64,000 bases of DNA from NCBI RefSeq assembly GCF_000430705.1, contig NZ_AUMN01000005.1, forward strand, positions 62,001 through 126,000, in the 5' to 3' direction. The notes below the pieces were generated by a model, which did not search any database, was not told where the DNA came from, and worked only from the letters and a program-made list of their open reading frames with translations. Source of the stretch: Arthrobacter castelli DSM 16402. Lineage in GTDB: Bacteria; Actinomycetota; Actinomycetes; Actinomycetales; Micrococcaceae. Below are positions 25,473 to 33,747 of the stretch, in pieces; the stretch's first letter is position 1; each line of letters begins with the position of its first letter. The translations under genes and the position numbers were made by a program.

Positions 25473-25897
25473 CGCCGGGCCTGGCCGGTCACGGGATGGC
25501 CCGGTCGGACCCCGCGCAGCCGTTGCACCACCAGCGCCAGCACCCCGGCGACGGCGCCCCACACTGCGTTGACGATCAGGATCGCAGGGATCGCGATCGG
25601 CGTCGCCAACGGCCCCTGCAGCTCGCCGTTCAGGATCGGGGACAGCACCCCACTCAGCAACGTCGAGTACACGGCGTAGGCCAGCCCGCTGAAGACCAGC
25701 ACGAGCACCGGATGGCTTACCCGGCTCAGCCCGACGATGAGGATCCACGCCAGGGAGATGGCTGCAGTAAGGGTCAGCGCGACCGTTCCCTTGCTGAAGT
25801 AGTCGGAGATGTTCATGATGTTGGCCAGTGGCCGGACCAGTGCGATGGCACCCAGTCCGAGGATCAGCGGCCAGTGTAGATGCTTGATAGTTTCCAT
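25469..25897 (-). CDS. Four-helix membrane protein preceding the multicopper oxidase
   Basis: The start is set at ATG 25897 (METIKHLHWPLILGLGAIAL), giving 142 residues with four helices. The others are GTVALTLTAAISLAWILIVG, VLVLVFSGLAYAVYSTLLSG and IPAILIVNAVWGAVAGVLAL. Its TGA overlaps the oxidase ATG, so the pair is translationally coupled. I do not recognise a named family. It may recruit or protect the oxidase, or handle metal. It is divergent from the histidine kinase. Confidence 0.75.
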   Translation of the reverse strand: METIKHLHWPLILGLGAIALVRPLANIMNISDYFSKGTVALTLTAAISLAWILIVGLSRVSHPVLVLVFSGLAYAVYSTLLSGVLSPILNGELQGPLATPIAIPAILIVNAVWGAVAGVLALVVQRLRGVRPGHPVTGQARR

Positions 25898-26042
25898 GTA
25901 TCCAACGCTATGAAGGCCACGACGGTGCCACATCCGCTTCCCGTCGCGGCTTGAGTACGCCCTTCGACGTCGTCGATGTCGTCGAAAAGCGACACGGCGC
26001 TGCGTCACCGGTCAACTGCGGATCTGCCGGGTGTTTCCTACT

Positions 26043-27296
26043 ATGAGTACTATGACTGACCAGCCAAGCCGGGTATCGCCTTGGCTGACCGATGTGCTGT
26101 TTGCGATCGGCGTGGCGCTGGCCGTGGCCATCGTCATCGCCGCCGACCTGGGCGGTTCCGGAGCTGACAGTCCCGGGCCATATGGCTTTGCCCTCGGGTT
26201 CGGACTGCTTATCCTGCTGAGGCGGCGTTTCCCGCTGCTGGTGCTGATCGCCACCGTGCTGGGCATCTTTGTCTACTACGCCTTGGGGTACCCGGCGATC
26301 GGAATTTCGCTGCCCGCCGCTGCCGCCATCTACTCCGCCGCGGAAGCTTCGATGGCCCGGCAGGCACTGGCAGCCGGCGCCGTGCTGGTCACTGTGGCCG
26401 CGTACTTCCGGATCACCGAAGGTCTTCCGGGGACCTACCTCGTCAGTTATGAGTTCCTCACCAACGTGGCGCTGCTTGCGGCCGCCGTGGCGCTGGGGGT
26501 CAACGTGCGGATGCGCCGGGAGGCAAGGGCCCAGCAGGAACGGCTCAACGCGCTGACCGCCGCCGAGCATGCCCGGGCCGCCGAGCGGCGAGTCCAGGAG
26601 CAACGCATGAACCTGGCCCGGGATCTGCACGATATCGTGGGCCACACTATGTCGGTGATTTCCGTGCACAGCAACGTCGCTGCTGAAGCAATCGGCCGTG
26701 ACGACGACGCGGCCGCCCGCGCCGTGGCGCAGATCCGCTCCACCACATCGCACACCATGCGCGAACTGCGTTCAGTGGTCAAGGTGCTGCGGTCCCCGGA
26801 GGAAGCACTCGTTGGGATCGCTGGCATCGTTGGCCTCGACGGCATTGCGGAGCTGGCTGACTCAGCGCGGGAGGCGGGTTTCCACGTGGAGACGGACCTC
26901 TCGGTGCCCGACGGCGCCCTGTCCGGAACCATCGAGGCCGCCGCCTACCGGCTAGTGCAGGAATCGCTGACCAACACCATCCGCCATTCCGGCGGTGACT
27001 GGGCGCGTGTCACCGCCGGCATTGAGGGCCAGGTGCTGCAGGTGACGATCGTCGACAACGGCTCCGGGACGGCCGGCAACCCGGTACCCGAAACCGGCGG
27101 TTCAGCGTCCGCTGCCGACGACCCGCTAGCTGACGCAGATCAGCGCGACGACGGCGGCAAGCCTTCCGGTTCGGGGCACGGCATCGCCGGCATGCGCGAG
27201 CGGGTGGCGCTGCTCGGAGGATATCTCACCGCCGGGCCCGTCGACGACGGTGGCTTCCAGGTCAAGGCACAATTACCCACCAGGTTGCTTTTATGA
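26043..27296 (+). CDS. NarL-type sensor histidine kinase
   Basis: A 417-residue kinase starting at ATG 26043 or 26052. The first ~150 residues hold four to six membrane helices (LTDVLFAIGVALAVAIVIAA onward) and no large sensor domain. The HisKA_3 box is NLARDLHDIVGHTMSVISVH. The ATP site follows with SLTNTIRHSGGDW, VDNGSG and GIAGMRERVALLGG. It phosphorylates the regulator encoded by the overlapping next gene. Divergence from the multicopper-oxidase operon makes that operon a good target candidate. The signal is unknown. Confidence 0.93.
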   Translation: MSTMTDQPSRVSPWLTDVLFAIGVALAVAIVIAADLGGSGADSPGPYGFALGFGLLILLRRRFPLLVLIATVLGIFVYYALGYPAIGISLPAAAAIYSAAEASMARQALAAGAVLVTVAAYFRITEGLPGTYLVSYEFLTNVALLAAAVALGVNVRMRREARAQQERLNALTAAEHARAAERRVQEQRMNLARDLHDIVGHTMSVISVHSNVAAEAIGRDDDAAARAVAQIRSTTSHTMRELRSVVKVLRSPEEALVGIAGIVGLDGIAELADSAREAGFHVETDLSVPDGALSGTIEAAAYRLVQESLTNTIRHSGGDWARVTAGIEGQVLQVTIVDNGSGTAGNPVPETGGSASAADDPLADADQRDDGGKPSGSGHGIAGMRERVALLGGYLTAGPVDDGGFQVKAQLPTRLLL

Positions 27297-27952
27297 TCCG
27301 AATTGTATTGGTTGACGATCAGGAGATGGTCCGCACCGGTCTGCGCACCCTGGCAGAGCACGACGGCGACATCGCCGTGGTGGCCGAAGCCGGCAGTGGA
27401 CGATCCGGACTGGGCGCGGTGCGTCAATTCGAGCCCGATGTGGTGCTGATGGATATCCGGATGCCGGATATGGACGGGTTGAAGGCGACGGAGCAGATCG
27501 TCGCCGACCCTGACTTGGCCAACGTGCGAATCCTGATCCTGTCCACCTTCGACGAGGACGAACACGTCTTTGAAGCCATCCGGCTCGGTGCCGCCGGCTA
27601 TCTGCTCAAGGACGTCACGCCGTCGGACCTGCGCAACGCCATCCGCACCATTGCCGCCGGGGACTCGCTGCTCTCGCCCTCCATCACCCGCAAGGTGATG
27701 CAGTCAGTGGCGGCGACGCGGCCGGTCAAGGCCGACCCCCGGGTGTGGGAGGAGCTGACTGAACGCGAACGGGAAGTTCTCGAACAGATTGGACGCGGTC
27801 TGTCCAACGAGGAGATCGCGTCCAATCTATTCATCAGTCCCGCGACGGCGCGCACCTATGTCAGCAGGCTGCTGGCCAAGCTCAACGTGCGCGACCGGGC
27901 ACAGCTGGTGGTGCTCGCCTACGAAACCGGGCTGGTCACCCCCGGGGGATAA
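27293..27952 (+). CDS. NarL/LuxR-family response regulator
   Basis: A 219-residue regulator whose ATG overlaps the kinase stop (ATGA). The receiver domain has the acidic pair VDDQE, the phospho-acceptor Asp54 (VVLMDIRMPDMDG) and the conserved Lys in LLKDVTP. The LuxR-type HTH at about 150-215 includes LTEREREVLEQIGRGLSNEE and VSRLLAKLNVRDRAQLV. It forms a standard pair with the upstream kinase. It overlaps the converging VOC gene by 17 bp. Confidence 0.95.
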   Translation: MIRIVLVDDQEMVRTGLRTLAEHDGDIAVVAEAGSGRSGLGAVRQFEPDVVLMDIRMPDMDGLKATEQIVADPDLANVRILILSTFDEDEHVFEAIRLGAAGYLLKDVTPSDLRNAIRTIAAGDSLLSPSITRKVMQSVAATRPVKADPRVWEELTEREREVLEQIGRGLSNEEIASNLFISPATARTYVSRLLAKLNVRDRAQLVVLAYETGLVTPGG

Positions 27953-28343
27953 GCGGCGCCTCGGCCCGGGCCTTCAGCTGCTGCACCGCCCAGGAGTTGC
28001 CATCCGGATCGCTGAAGCCAAACAACGTGCCGCCGTCGCGCTCGTCAAAGACGGTGATCTCGCTGGCCTCCACTCCGCGGCTGAGCAATTCCTCCCGGGC
28101 CGCGCAAGCGTCGGAGACCACCAGCTGCATCCCATGCAGCGATCCCGGTTCCATCTGTCGCTGGGCGGGGAGGCTGCCGACGACGATCGAACAGCCTGAC
28201 CCCCGCGGCGTCAGCTGGGCGACGGTCATATGCTCGTTCACCGTGTGGTGGTCGAGGTGGAAGCCCACCTTGTCCCGGTAAAACTCAATAGCCTGGTCGA
28301 TGTCGCTCACCGGAAGCACCATTACTTCAAGGGTCCAATCCAT
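27936..28343 (-). CDS. VOC-superfamily (glyoxalase/bleomycin-resistance-like) protein
   Basis: A 135-residue protein starting at ATG 28343 behind GGAAAGG. Its two beta-alpha-beta-beta-beta halves include MVLPVSDIDQAIEFYRDKVG and FGFSDPDGNSWAVQQLKA. The family includes glyoxalases, dioxygenases and drug-binding proteins, and no substrate can be assigned. It closely resembles the VOC protein at 62157-62558 in layout. It converges on the response regulator with overlapping ends. Confidence 0.88.
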   Translation of the reverse strand: MDWTLEVMVLPVSDIDQAIEFYRDKVGFHLDHHTVNEHMTVAQLTPRGSGCSIVVGSLPAQRQMEPGSLHGMQLVVSDACAAREELLSRGVEASEITVFDERDGGTLFGFSDPDGNSWAVQQLKARAEAPLIPRG

Positions 28344-28446
28344 CACAGTTGCCTTTCCGCACGTGGTGCCGGACGGCCGCACCCGCTGAACCGGTACGGC
28401 TATCCGGCACCTTCGGTATTGTTCCGGTCTGCCTGCGGCTGTCCGG

Positions 28447-28941
28447 TCAGCGTGCCTCTGCCCGGACCTGGGAGCCAAGCAGCTCGTCCAGCCGCTCGTA
28501 GCCTTCGGTCATTCCACCTTCCATCCCGGACTGGGCCATCCCGTCGCGGGCTTCCTGGCTGGGGTAGACGGAGTGGCCGATTAACTTGCAGCGGCCGTTT
28601 CCGAGATCTTCGAAGGTCATGGATTCGATGCTGACCACATCGGGATACCCTTCGAACTCGAAGGTCTGGATGGCGAACTCGTTCTCCCGCACCGTATGGA
28701 AGACCCCGTTGAATGTGTAGGCCACACCATCGGGTCCGGTATGAATGTACTTGTAGCTGCCACCAGTGCGGAAATCATAGTGGTCGATGTCCATTTTCAG
28801 CCCCCGCGGTCCCAGCCATTGCTTGATCAGCTCCGGGTCCCTGTGGGCGCGGAATACCTCCGCTACGGGGAAGTCGAACTCCCGCTCGAAATCGATGAAC
28901 GGAACGTTGTCCTCGACGGTGAGTTTCAGTGCGTTGCTCAT
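28447..28941 (-). CDS. SRPBCC / AHSA1-type protein
   Basis: The start at ATG 28941 overlaps the regulator stop (ATGA) and gives 164 residues. The text FEREFDFPVAEVFRAHRDPE, LIKQWLGPRG and GGSYKYIHTGPDG is characteristic of activator-of-Hsp90-like (AHSA1) START-fold proteins. These are commonly paired with an ArsR regulator, as here. The fold has a deep hydrophobic pocket, but the ligand is not known. Confidence 0.92.
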   Translation of the reverse strand: MSNALKLTVEDNVPFIDFEREFDFPVAEVFRAHRDPELIKQWLGPRGLKMDIDHYDFRTGGSYKYIHTGPDGVAYTFNGVFHTVRENEFAIQTFEFEGYPDVVSIESMTFEDLGNGRCKLIGHSVYPSQEARDGMAQSGMEGGMTEGYERLDELLGSQVRAEAR

Positions 28942-29300
28942 GATTGATCCTTTTCCTGCCGGCCGCCGTGTACGGCCTGATGATTGAGCACGGCGTCGAG
29001 GCTGCGGAACTGCCCCTCGCGGACCAACCGATACCGGTCGATCCAAGCGGTGAGCGCCTCCAGCCGTGCGGGGTCCAGGTGGACCGGGCGGCGCTGGGCC
29101 TCGCGTGACCGCGTGACCAGATACGCCTGCTCGAGAACCTGGATGTGCTTCGAGACGGCTTGCTTGCTCATCTCGAAGGGTTCCGCCAGTTCGTTGACCG
29201 TCGCCGGACCCCGACTGAGCCGGGCAATGATGCGACGGCGAACTGGGTCGGCCAGGGCCAGGAAGGCCCTGTCGAGCTGGTCGTCGCTATCAGAATCCAT
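28938..29300 (-). CDS. ArsR-family transcriptional regulator
   Basis: A 120-residue winged-helix repressor. ATG 29300 is preferred to a TTG nine bases earlier. The HTH is FLALADPVRRRIIARLSRGP followed by TVNELAEPFEMSKQAVSKHI. It has no Cys cluster for metals, so it belongs to the non-metal group that partners SRPBCC proteins. It is translationally coupled to the SRPBCC gene and probably autoregulated through the palindrome at 29324-29335. Confidence 0.93.
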   Translation of the reverse strand: MDSDSDDQLDRAFLALADPVRRRIIARLSRGPATVNELAEPFEMSKQAVSKHIQVLEQAYLVTRSREAQRRPVHLDPARLEALTAWIDRYRLVREGQFRSLDAVLNHQAVHGGRQEKDQS

Positions 29301-29323
29301 GACTGCCAACTTACTTGTTTATA

Positions 29324-29335
29324 AACCAATTGGTT
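29324..29335. promoter_or_regulatory. ArsR operator candidate
   Basis: AACCAATTGGTT is a perfect 12-bp palindrome 24 bp before the ArsR ATG, within an AT-rich stretch (TTTATAAACC before it, GACTAAAAAT after it) that could hold the promoter. Similar 'AACCAATTGGTT' sites are typical for this ArsR subgroup. Confidence 0.6.
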
Positions 29336-29390
29336 GACTAAAAATCTACTCCCGGCTGTGAAGGGGGTCAAGGGGCTGTGCAGGATTTTA

Positions 29391-29429
29391 TTTCGGGCCT
29401 CCGGCGAAACACCCGCCGAAGGCCCGAAA
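29391..29429 (-). terminator. Hairpin terminator after the MFS gene
   Basis: TTTCGGGCCTCCGGCG (29391-29406) pairs with CGCCGAAGGCCCGAAA (29414-29429) with one mismatch around a 7-base loop. It lies 46 bp past the MFS stop. Confidence 0.7.
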
Positions 29430-29475
29430 AGCCGGGACCCAATGCCTGAATCGCGCCTTGCCGGCCGCCCTGGCT

Positions 29476-31002
29476 CTACCCTTCGGCCGGCACCGGCTCC
29501 CTGTCGTCCTCGTGATCGCTGGCCGGCTCAGCCGGTTTGCGGATAAAGAACGCCGCCACGATAGCGAACAGCGAGATGATGGCTCCGGTCATGAAGGCCG
29601 CACGCACGCCGCCGGCCACGGCAATATCCTCCGCGACTCCTTCGGTCCGCAGATTGGCCGCGCCAATGGACATCACCGTGACGAACAATGCCGTTCCAAT
29701 AGCGGCAGACACCTGCTGCACGGTGCCAACAATGGCGCTGCCATGCGAGTACAGGTGCGGCGGGAGCGACCCCAGGCTGGACGAGAACAACGGGGTGAAC
29801 AGGAAGGCCAACCCCAGGCTGAGGACGACGTGCGCGGCGATCAATTGCGCCGACGTCGTGGTTTCAGTGACTGTGCTCAGCACCCACAGCACCGAGCTGA
29901 CCAGGATCGTGCCCGGGACCACCAGCGGGCGCGGACCGAAGCGGTCGTAGAGCCGGCCGACCGTGGGAGCGAGCAGGCCCATGGTCAGGCCACCGGGCAG
30001 CAGCATCAGGCCCACCTCGATCGGCGGAAGGCCGAGCACCTGCTGCATGTAGATCGGCAGCAGAATGATGACCCCGAACAGCGACGACATCATGACCATC
30101 ATTAAGGTCACGGAGATCCTGAAGACTGGCGAGCGGAAGGTCCGCAGATCCAACAGTGCCCGGTCGTTGCGCTGCAGCAGCCGCTGGCGGAGCACGAAAG
30201 ACACCAGGGCAACGGCACCGACTGCCAGCGAGATCCACATCGGCGCCGACGATTCGGCCGGCCCGCTGTCCGAACCGATTTGGCTTAGTCCGTAGAGCAG
30301 TCCGCCGAAGCCGAAGGCCGAGAGTACAACGGAGCCGACGTCGATGGGCAGCTTCTTCGGCTCAGTCACGTTCTCCACCCGGCGGTAGCCGATGAAGAGC
30401 ATTGTCAAGGCGATTGGCAGCACCAGCACGAACATCCATCGCCACGACAACGTGCTCAGGATGATTCCGGAGATGGTCGGTCCGATGGCCGGAGCCACCG
30501 AAATCACGATAGAGACGTTGCCCATCGTCTTGCCCCGCCGGTCGGCCGGCACCAGCGTCATCAGCGTCGTCATCAGCAGCGGCATCATGATCGCGGTGCC
30601 CGAAGCCTGCACAATGCGGGCCAGAAGCAAGACGCCGAACCCCGGAGCCAGCGCGGCAATCAATGTGCCGGTGGAGAACAGGCTCATGGCGGTGAGGAAA
30701 ACGGGCCGAGTGTGGAACCGTTGCAGCAGGAACCCCGTAATCGGGATCACCACGGCCATGGTCAGCATGAACGCCGTCGTCAACCACTGCGCCGTCCGGG
30801 CAGTGATACTCAGGTCGACCATCAGCTCCCGTAGCGCGACGCTCATGATGGTCTCGTTGAGGATGACCACAAACGCGGAGGCCAGCAGCAGCTGGATCAC
30901 CCGCTTGTTGCGGCGTGGAATATCCGATGCGCCGGCAGTCGCGGACGGGGCGGCGTCGATTGCTGACGGCGTCCTTGCATCGGCAGAGTTTGGTTCTGTC
31001 AA
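29476..31002 (-). CDS. MFS multidrug exporter, DHA2 (EmrB/QacA) family
   Basis: A 508-residue transporter with about 14 membrane helices, starting at TTG 31002. Motif C-like ISVAPAIGPTISGIILSTLS and the helix 1 text ASAFVVILNETIMSVALREL mark the 14-helix drug:H+ antiporters. The loop 2-3 motif is LQRFHTRPVF. These pumps export hydrophobic cations and drugs. No regulator is adjacent, and a long leader-like region (31003-31589) lies upstream. The substrate is unknown. Confidence 0.93.
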   Translation of the reverse strand: MTEPNSADARTPSAIDAAPSATAGASDIPRRNKRVIQLLLASAFVVILNETIMSVALRELMVDLSITARTAQWLTTAFMLTMAVVIPITGFLLQRFHTRPVFLTAMSLFSTGTLIAALAPGFGVLLLARIVQASGTAIMMPLLMTTLMTLVPADRRGKTMGNVSIVISVAPAIGPTISGIILSTLSWRWMFVLVLPIALTMLFIGYRRVENVTEPKKLPIDVGSVVLSAFGFGGLLYGLSQIGSDSGPAESSAPMWISLAVGAVALVSFVLRQRLLQRNDRALLDLRTFRSPVFRISVTLMMVMMSSLFGVIILLPIYMQQVLGLPPIEVGLMLLPGGLTMGLLAPTVGRLYDRFGPRPLVVPGTILVSSVLWVLSTVTETTTSAQLIAAHVVLSLGLAFLFTPLFSSSLGSLPPHLYSHGSAIVGTVQQVSAAIGTALFVTVMSIGAANLRTEGVAEDIAVAGGVRAAFMTGAIISLFAIVAAFFIRKPAEPASDHEDDREPVPAEG

Positions 31003-31589
31003 AAGAGGCGTCCTATCGAAAGTGGTGTGTGCGAGGAAATGCGTCGAACCACAGCCGCAGCCACCGCGGCAGTCGCCACAACCGGCCGGAGGCGGAAGTC
31101 ATTCCCGCCAGAGGGAAGCGCTCCTCCGAAGGCGGAACTCGACCGGCTGTGCCGAGGTGCTGTTCCTGCTGCACCGAGGTGCAGCGACGAGGTGCAACAT
31201 CAGCCGCTGCGGGATGGTCCGGCTGCCGCGGGATCAACTGGCGGATGCGACAACGACGGCGCCGGATCCGCCGGCGGTCGTCTGTGGAAGATTCACCGGG
31301 GTGAAACCGGAAAGAAGCCGGCGGCGTTGCCGGTGCGAAGCTTCCTTGACCGGCCGGCGGGCACTCCGGTGAACCGGTGCCGGGCTACCGGACCGCGGGT
31401 GTGGGGGTGCAGGTCATCGCCGTCCGCGGCGGCACCAGGGGAAACTGGCGGGCGGTAGGCAAAATGACCATTGCTGTGTCCCTCACTGCTGGAAAACGGA
31501 AAAGTTGCCTCCATAAACTAGCACGACTTTTGGTGCGCGTACAGAGCACGCATGCAAAGTCGGCGCCGCCTCAGTCCCGGGCCCGAAAA
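31003..31589. other. Long non-coding stretch before the MFS exporter
   Basis: I see no recognisable gene on either strand. The short open frames have arginine-rich, shadow-like composition. CGAGGTGC-like motifs recur three times near 31155-31195, and several GC-rich inverted repeats lie around 31260-31400. It presumably holds the MFS promoter and perhaps a long 5' leader. Confidence 0.5.
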
Positions 31590-33404
31590 TCAGTCCCGGA
31601 TGCGCACAGCCGTTTCCCGCAAATACTGGTCCACCCGGGTGTAGGCATCGCGGGTCAGCGCCATCCACAGTTCCACAGCCAGACGCGGATCTGCCGCTTT
31701 CAGCTCGTCGATGGCGTCGGCGCTGAGCACCATCAGCTCCACCGGCCCGTCGGCCTTCTCAGTTGTTTCCTGCCGGTCCTCGCTGCCCAGGGCCAGCTCG
31801 CCGAAGGTCATTCCGGGACCCAGGGTTGTCAGCTTCACCCGCTGCCGGTGCGGTCCGGTCGCGATAGTGCTGATCCTTCCGGAAACAATGAAGAAGACAC
31901 CGCCGAACCGCTGCCCCACGCGACGGACGATGTCGCCGTCGTCGTACGTCTTCGGTTCCATTCGCGCGGCCAACGCTTCAGCATCGTGCGGATTGAGCGG
32001 GCTCAGTGCGGGTGAATCCACCACCGGTACGCAGCCCGGTAGATTCAGCCCATTGCCATACTTGGAAATCAGCCGGTTTTCGGCAAACTCCACTGAAGCT
32101 GTGCGGCTTTCGAACGCCGGCACCTCGTGGCCGGCGTCGGCGAAGGCCCCCGCCAGGGTGCCCTCGCCATCGATCAACACCAGTTCCCGGCCGGCGGCGG
32201 CGAGGCTCTTCTCGATCCGGGACAGCATCCGCAACGCGACGCCACCGACTTCGTCCACCCGGCGCAGGTCCAGAATGACAAGTTCGACGTCGTTATTCAG
32301 CGAGCTGATCTCCCGCACCATCGACTCTGTGCCGGCGAAGAGCAGGTCGCCATTGAGCTCGATAACCCGTGCCCGATGGCCGTGTTCGCTGAGCGAGCCT
32401 GCCGCTTCCTCGTTGCGCCGGATGCCCGACGGCGCGTCGGTGATGTCGTAGGAAGCGCGGATGGCGTTGCGGCCGGCGCGGGCAGAGCGGACGAAATGCA
32501 TTTCCATTTCGGTGGAGAGCTGCTGGCACGTGGCCAGGCCACGTACGCTGGCGCCGTGCTCATCCAGCGGCGGGGAGAAGACCGCCAGGCCCACCTGCCC
32601 GGGAAGCACCGCGATGGTCCCGCCGCCCACTCCGGACTTGGCCGGCATGCCGACGTTGCTGACCCAGGCCCCGGCGTCGTCGTACATCCCCGAGGTCATC
32701 ATCACCGACAGCACCCGCTCCACCGTGCCGATGTCCACCACCTGCTTATCGGTCAGCGGGTTGTGCCCGGCATTGGCCAGCGTGGCAGCCATGATTGACA
32801 GATCCCGGCAGGTGACCTGAACGGAGCACTGGCGCAGATAGTCTTCCAACACCGAGGTGGGGTTGTCCTCGATGATGTCGAAGGAGCTGAGCAGGTACGC
32901 CAGCGCGTGGTTGCGGTCGCTCTTGCGCAACTCGGCCTGGAAAATCCGCTCGCTGGCGGCCAAATCCCGGCCGGCGAAATCCGAGTAGGTGCTGATGATC
33001 CGTTTGATCGAGGTTCTGCCGCCCGAGCCTTTGATCAGCCCGGTTGCGGCAAGCGCCCCGGCGTTGATCATTGCGTTGGCGGGCCGGCCGGTGCCCTCGG
33101 CCAGCGATATTTCCGTGAAGGAGTTGCCCGACGGCTCCACATCCACTTTCCGGTCGACCGCTTCGAGGCCAAGGTCCTCCAGGGCCAGCGCGTACGTGAA
33201 CGGTTTGGAAATGGATTGGAGCGTGAACTTCTTGCGGGTGTCGCCGACCTCGTACACGTAGCCGTCCACCGTGGCCAGGCAGATCCCGAAGTTGTCCGGA
33301 TCGACGTCAGCCATGGCGGGCACGGCGCTGTACGGTGTGCCGTTCTTCATCTCGCGGATCTCGGCGTGGAGGGTGCGCAGATAGCTCTCGATGGGCGATT
33401 CCAT
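31590..33404 (-). CDS. glsA: Glutaminase with STAS and cyclic-nucleotide-binding domains
   Basis: A 604-residue protein. Residues 1-305 are a beta-lactamase-fold glutaminase (L-glutamine to glutamate and ammonia) with catalytic Ser64-X-X-Lys67 (SISKPF), the EPSGNSF substrate loop, GRPANAMINAGA and GVGGGTIAVLPGQVGLAVFS. Residues ~345-450 form a STAS domain (RVIELNGDLLFAGTESMVRE). Residues ~475-600 form a cNMP-binding domain (DGDIVRRVGQRFGGVFFIVS, FGELAL). The extra domains are known in large actinobacterial glutaminases and imply allosteric control by a nucleotide or partner protein. Confidence 0.94.
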   Translation of the reverse strand: MESPIESYLRTLHAEIREMKNGTPYSAVPAMADVDPDNFGICLATVDGYVYEVGDTRKKFTLQSISKPFTYALALEDLGLEAVDRKVDVEPSGNSFTEISLAEGTGRPANAMINAGALAATGLIKGSGGRTSIKRIISTYSDFAGRDLAASERIFQAELRKSDRNHALAYLLSSFDIIEDNPTSVLEDYLRQCSVQVTCRDLSIMAATLANAGHNPLTDKQVVDIGTVERVLSVMMTSGMYDDAGAWVSNVGMPAKSGVGGGTIAVLPGQVGLAVFSPPLDEHGASVRGLATCQQLSTEMEMHFVRSARAGRNAIRASYDITDAPSGIRRNEEAAGSLSEHGHRARVIELNGDLLFAGTESMVREISSLNNDVELVILDLRRVDEVGGVALRMLSRIEKSLAAAGRELVLIDGEGTLAGAFADAGHEVPAFESRTASVEFAENRLISKYGNGLNLPGCVPVVDSPALSPLNPHDAEALAARMEPKTYDDGDIVRRVGQRFGGVFFIVSGRISTIATGPHRQRVKLTTLGPGMTFGELALGSEDRQETTEKADGPVELMVLSADAIDELKAADPRLAVELWMALTRDAYTRVDQYLRETAVRIRD

Positions 33405-33459
33405 GGCCCCAAGCCTAAGCGTTATAGGCAGTAGTATGCGCTGACATGGTGTTTTACCA

Positions 33460-33645
33460 ATCGTCGATTATGTGGATGAGGCTGCGGCTTGGCCGAATCC
33501 GCGGGATAGCGGTAAAGCTCTTGTCGGTGACAAGGGTGGGCTGTGGCGTTACCGGGTCGGCGACTATCGCGTGGTCTGCTCCATCGATGACGGGCAGTGT
33601 AGTGTCCTGGCTCTTGAAGTCGGCCATCGGTCGAAGATCGACTGA
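33460..33645 (+). pseudogene. RelE-family toxin remnant (N-terminus lost)
   Basis: The frame reads IVDYVDEAAAW, then SGKALVGDKGGLWRYRVGDY, then RVVCSIDDGQCSVLALEVGH and RSKID before TGA. This is the C-terminal two-thirds of a RelE/ParE toxin, including the WRYRVGDYR core and the terminal GHR. The frame is closed by a TGA 15 bases upstream and has no start, and no relB antitoxin is next to it. It is a decayed toxin-antitoxin locus between the glutaminase and the 93-bp repeat. Confidence 0.8.
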
Positions 33646-33654
33646 CCCGGCGAG

Positions 33655-33747
33655 CATGGATTAACACCAAGGACGGCGGATCCCGGCGTGTCGCCGGCCG
33701 ACACGCCGGTCTGCCAGGGTGGATGCAGCCGTTGGTGTTAATCCGTG
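33655..33747. repeat. 93-bp nested palindromic repeat element, copy 2
   Basis: The left end CATGGATTAACACCAA (33655-33670) and right end TTGGTGTTAATCCGTG (33732-33747) are inverted repeats with one mismatch in 16. The core stem CCGGCGTGTCG (33683-33693) pairs with 33699-33709. Length and offsets equal those of copy 1 at 13601-13693, while the flanking internal sequence differs, so selection appears to act on structure. The right end contains the TAA of the TDT transporter. Confidence 0.8.

Noticed and set aside
31013-31458. Open frames upstream of the MFS exporter as small genes
   Set aside because: They are arginine-rich, have no ribosome site or recognisable motif, and overlap on both strands.
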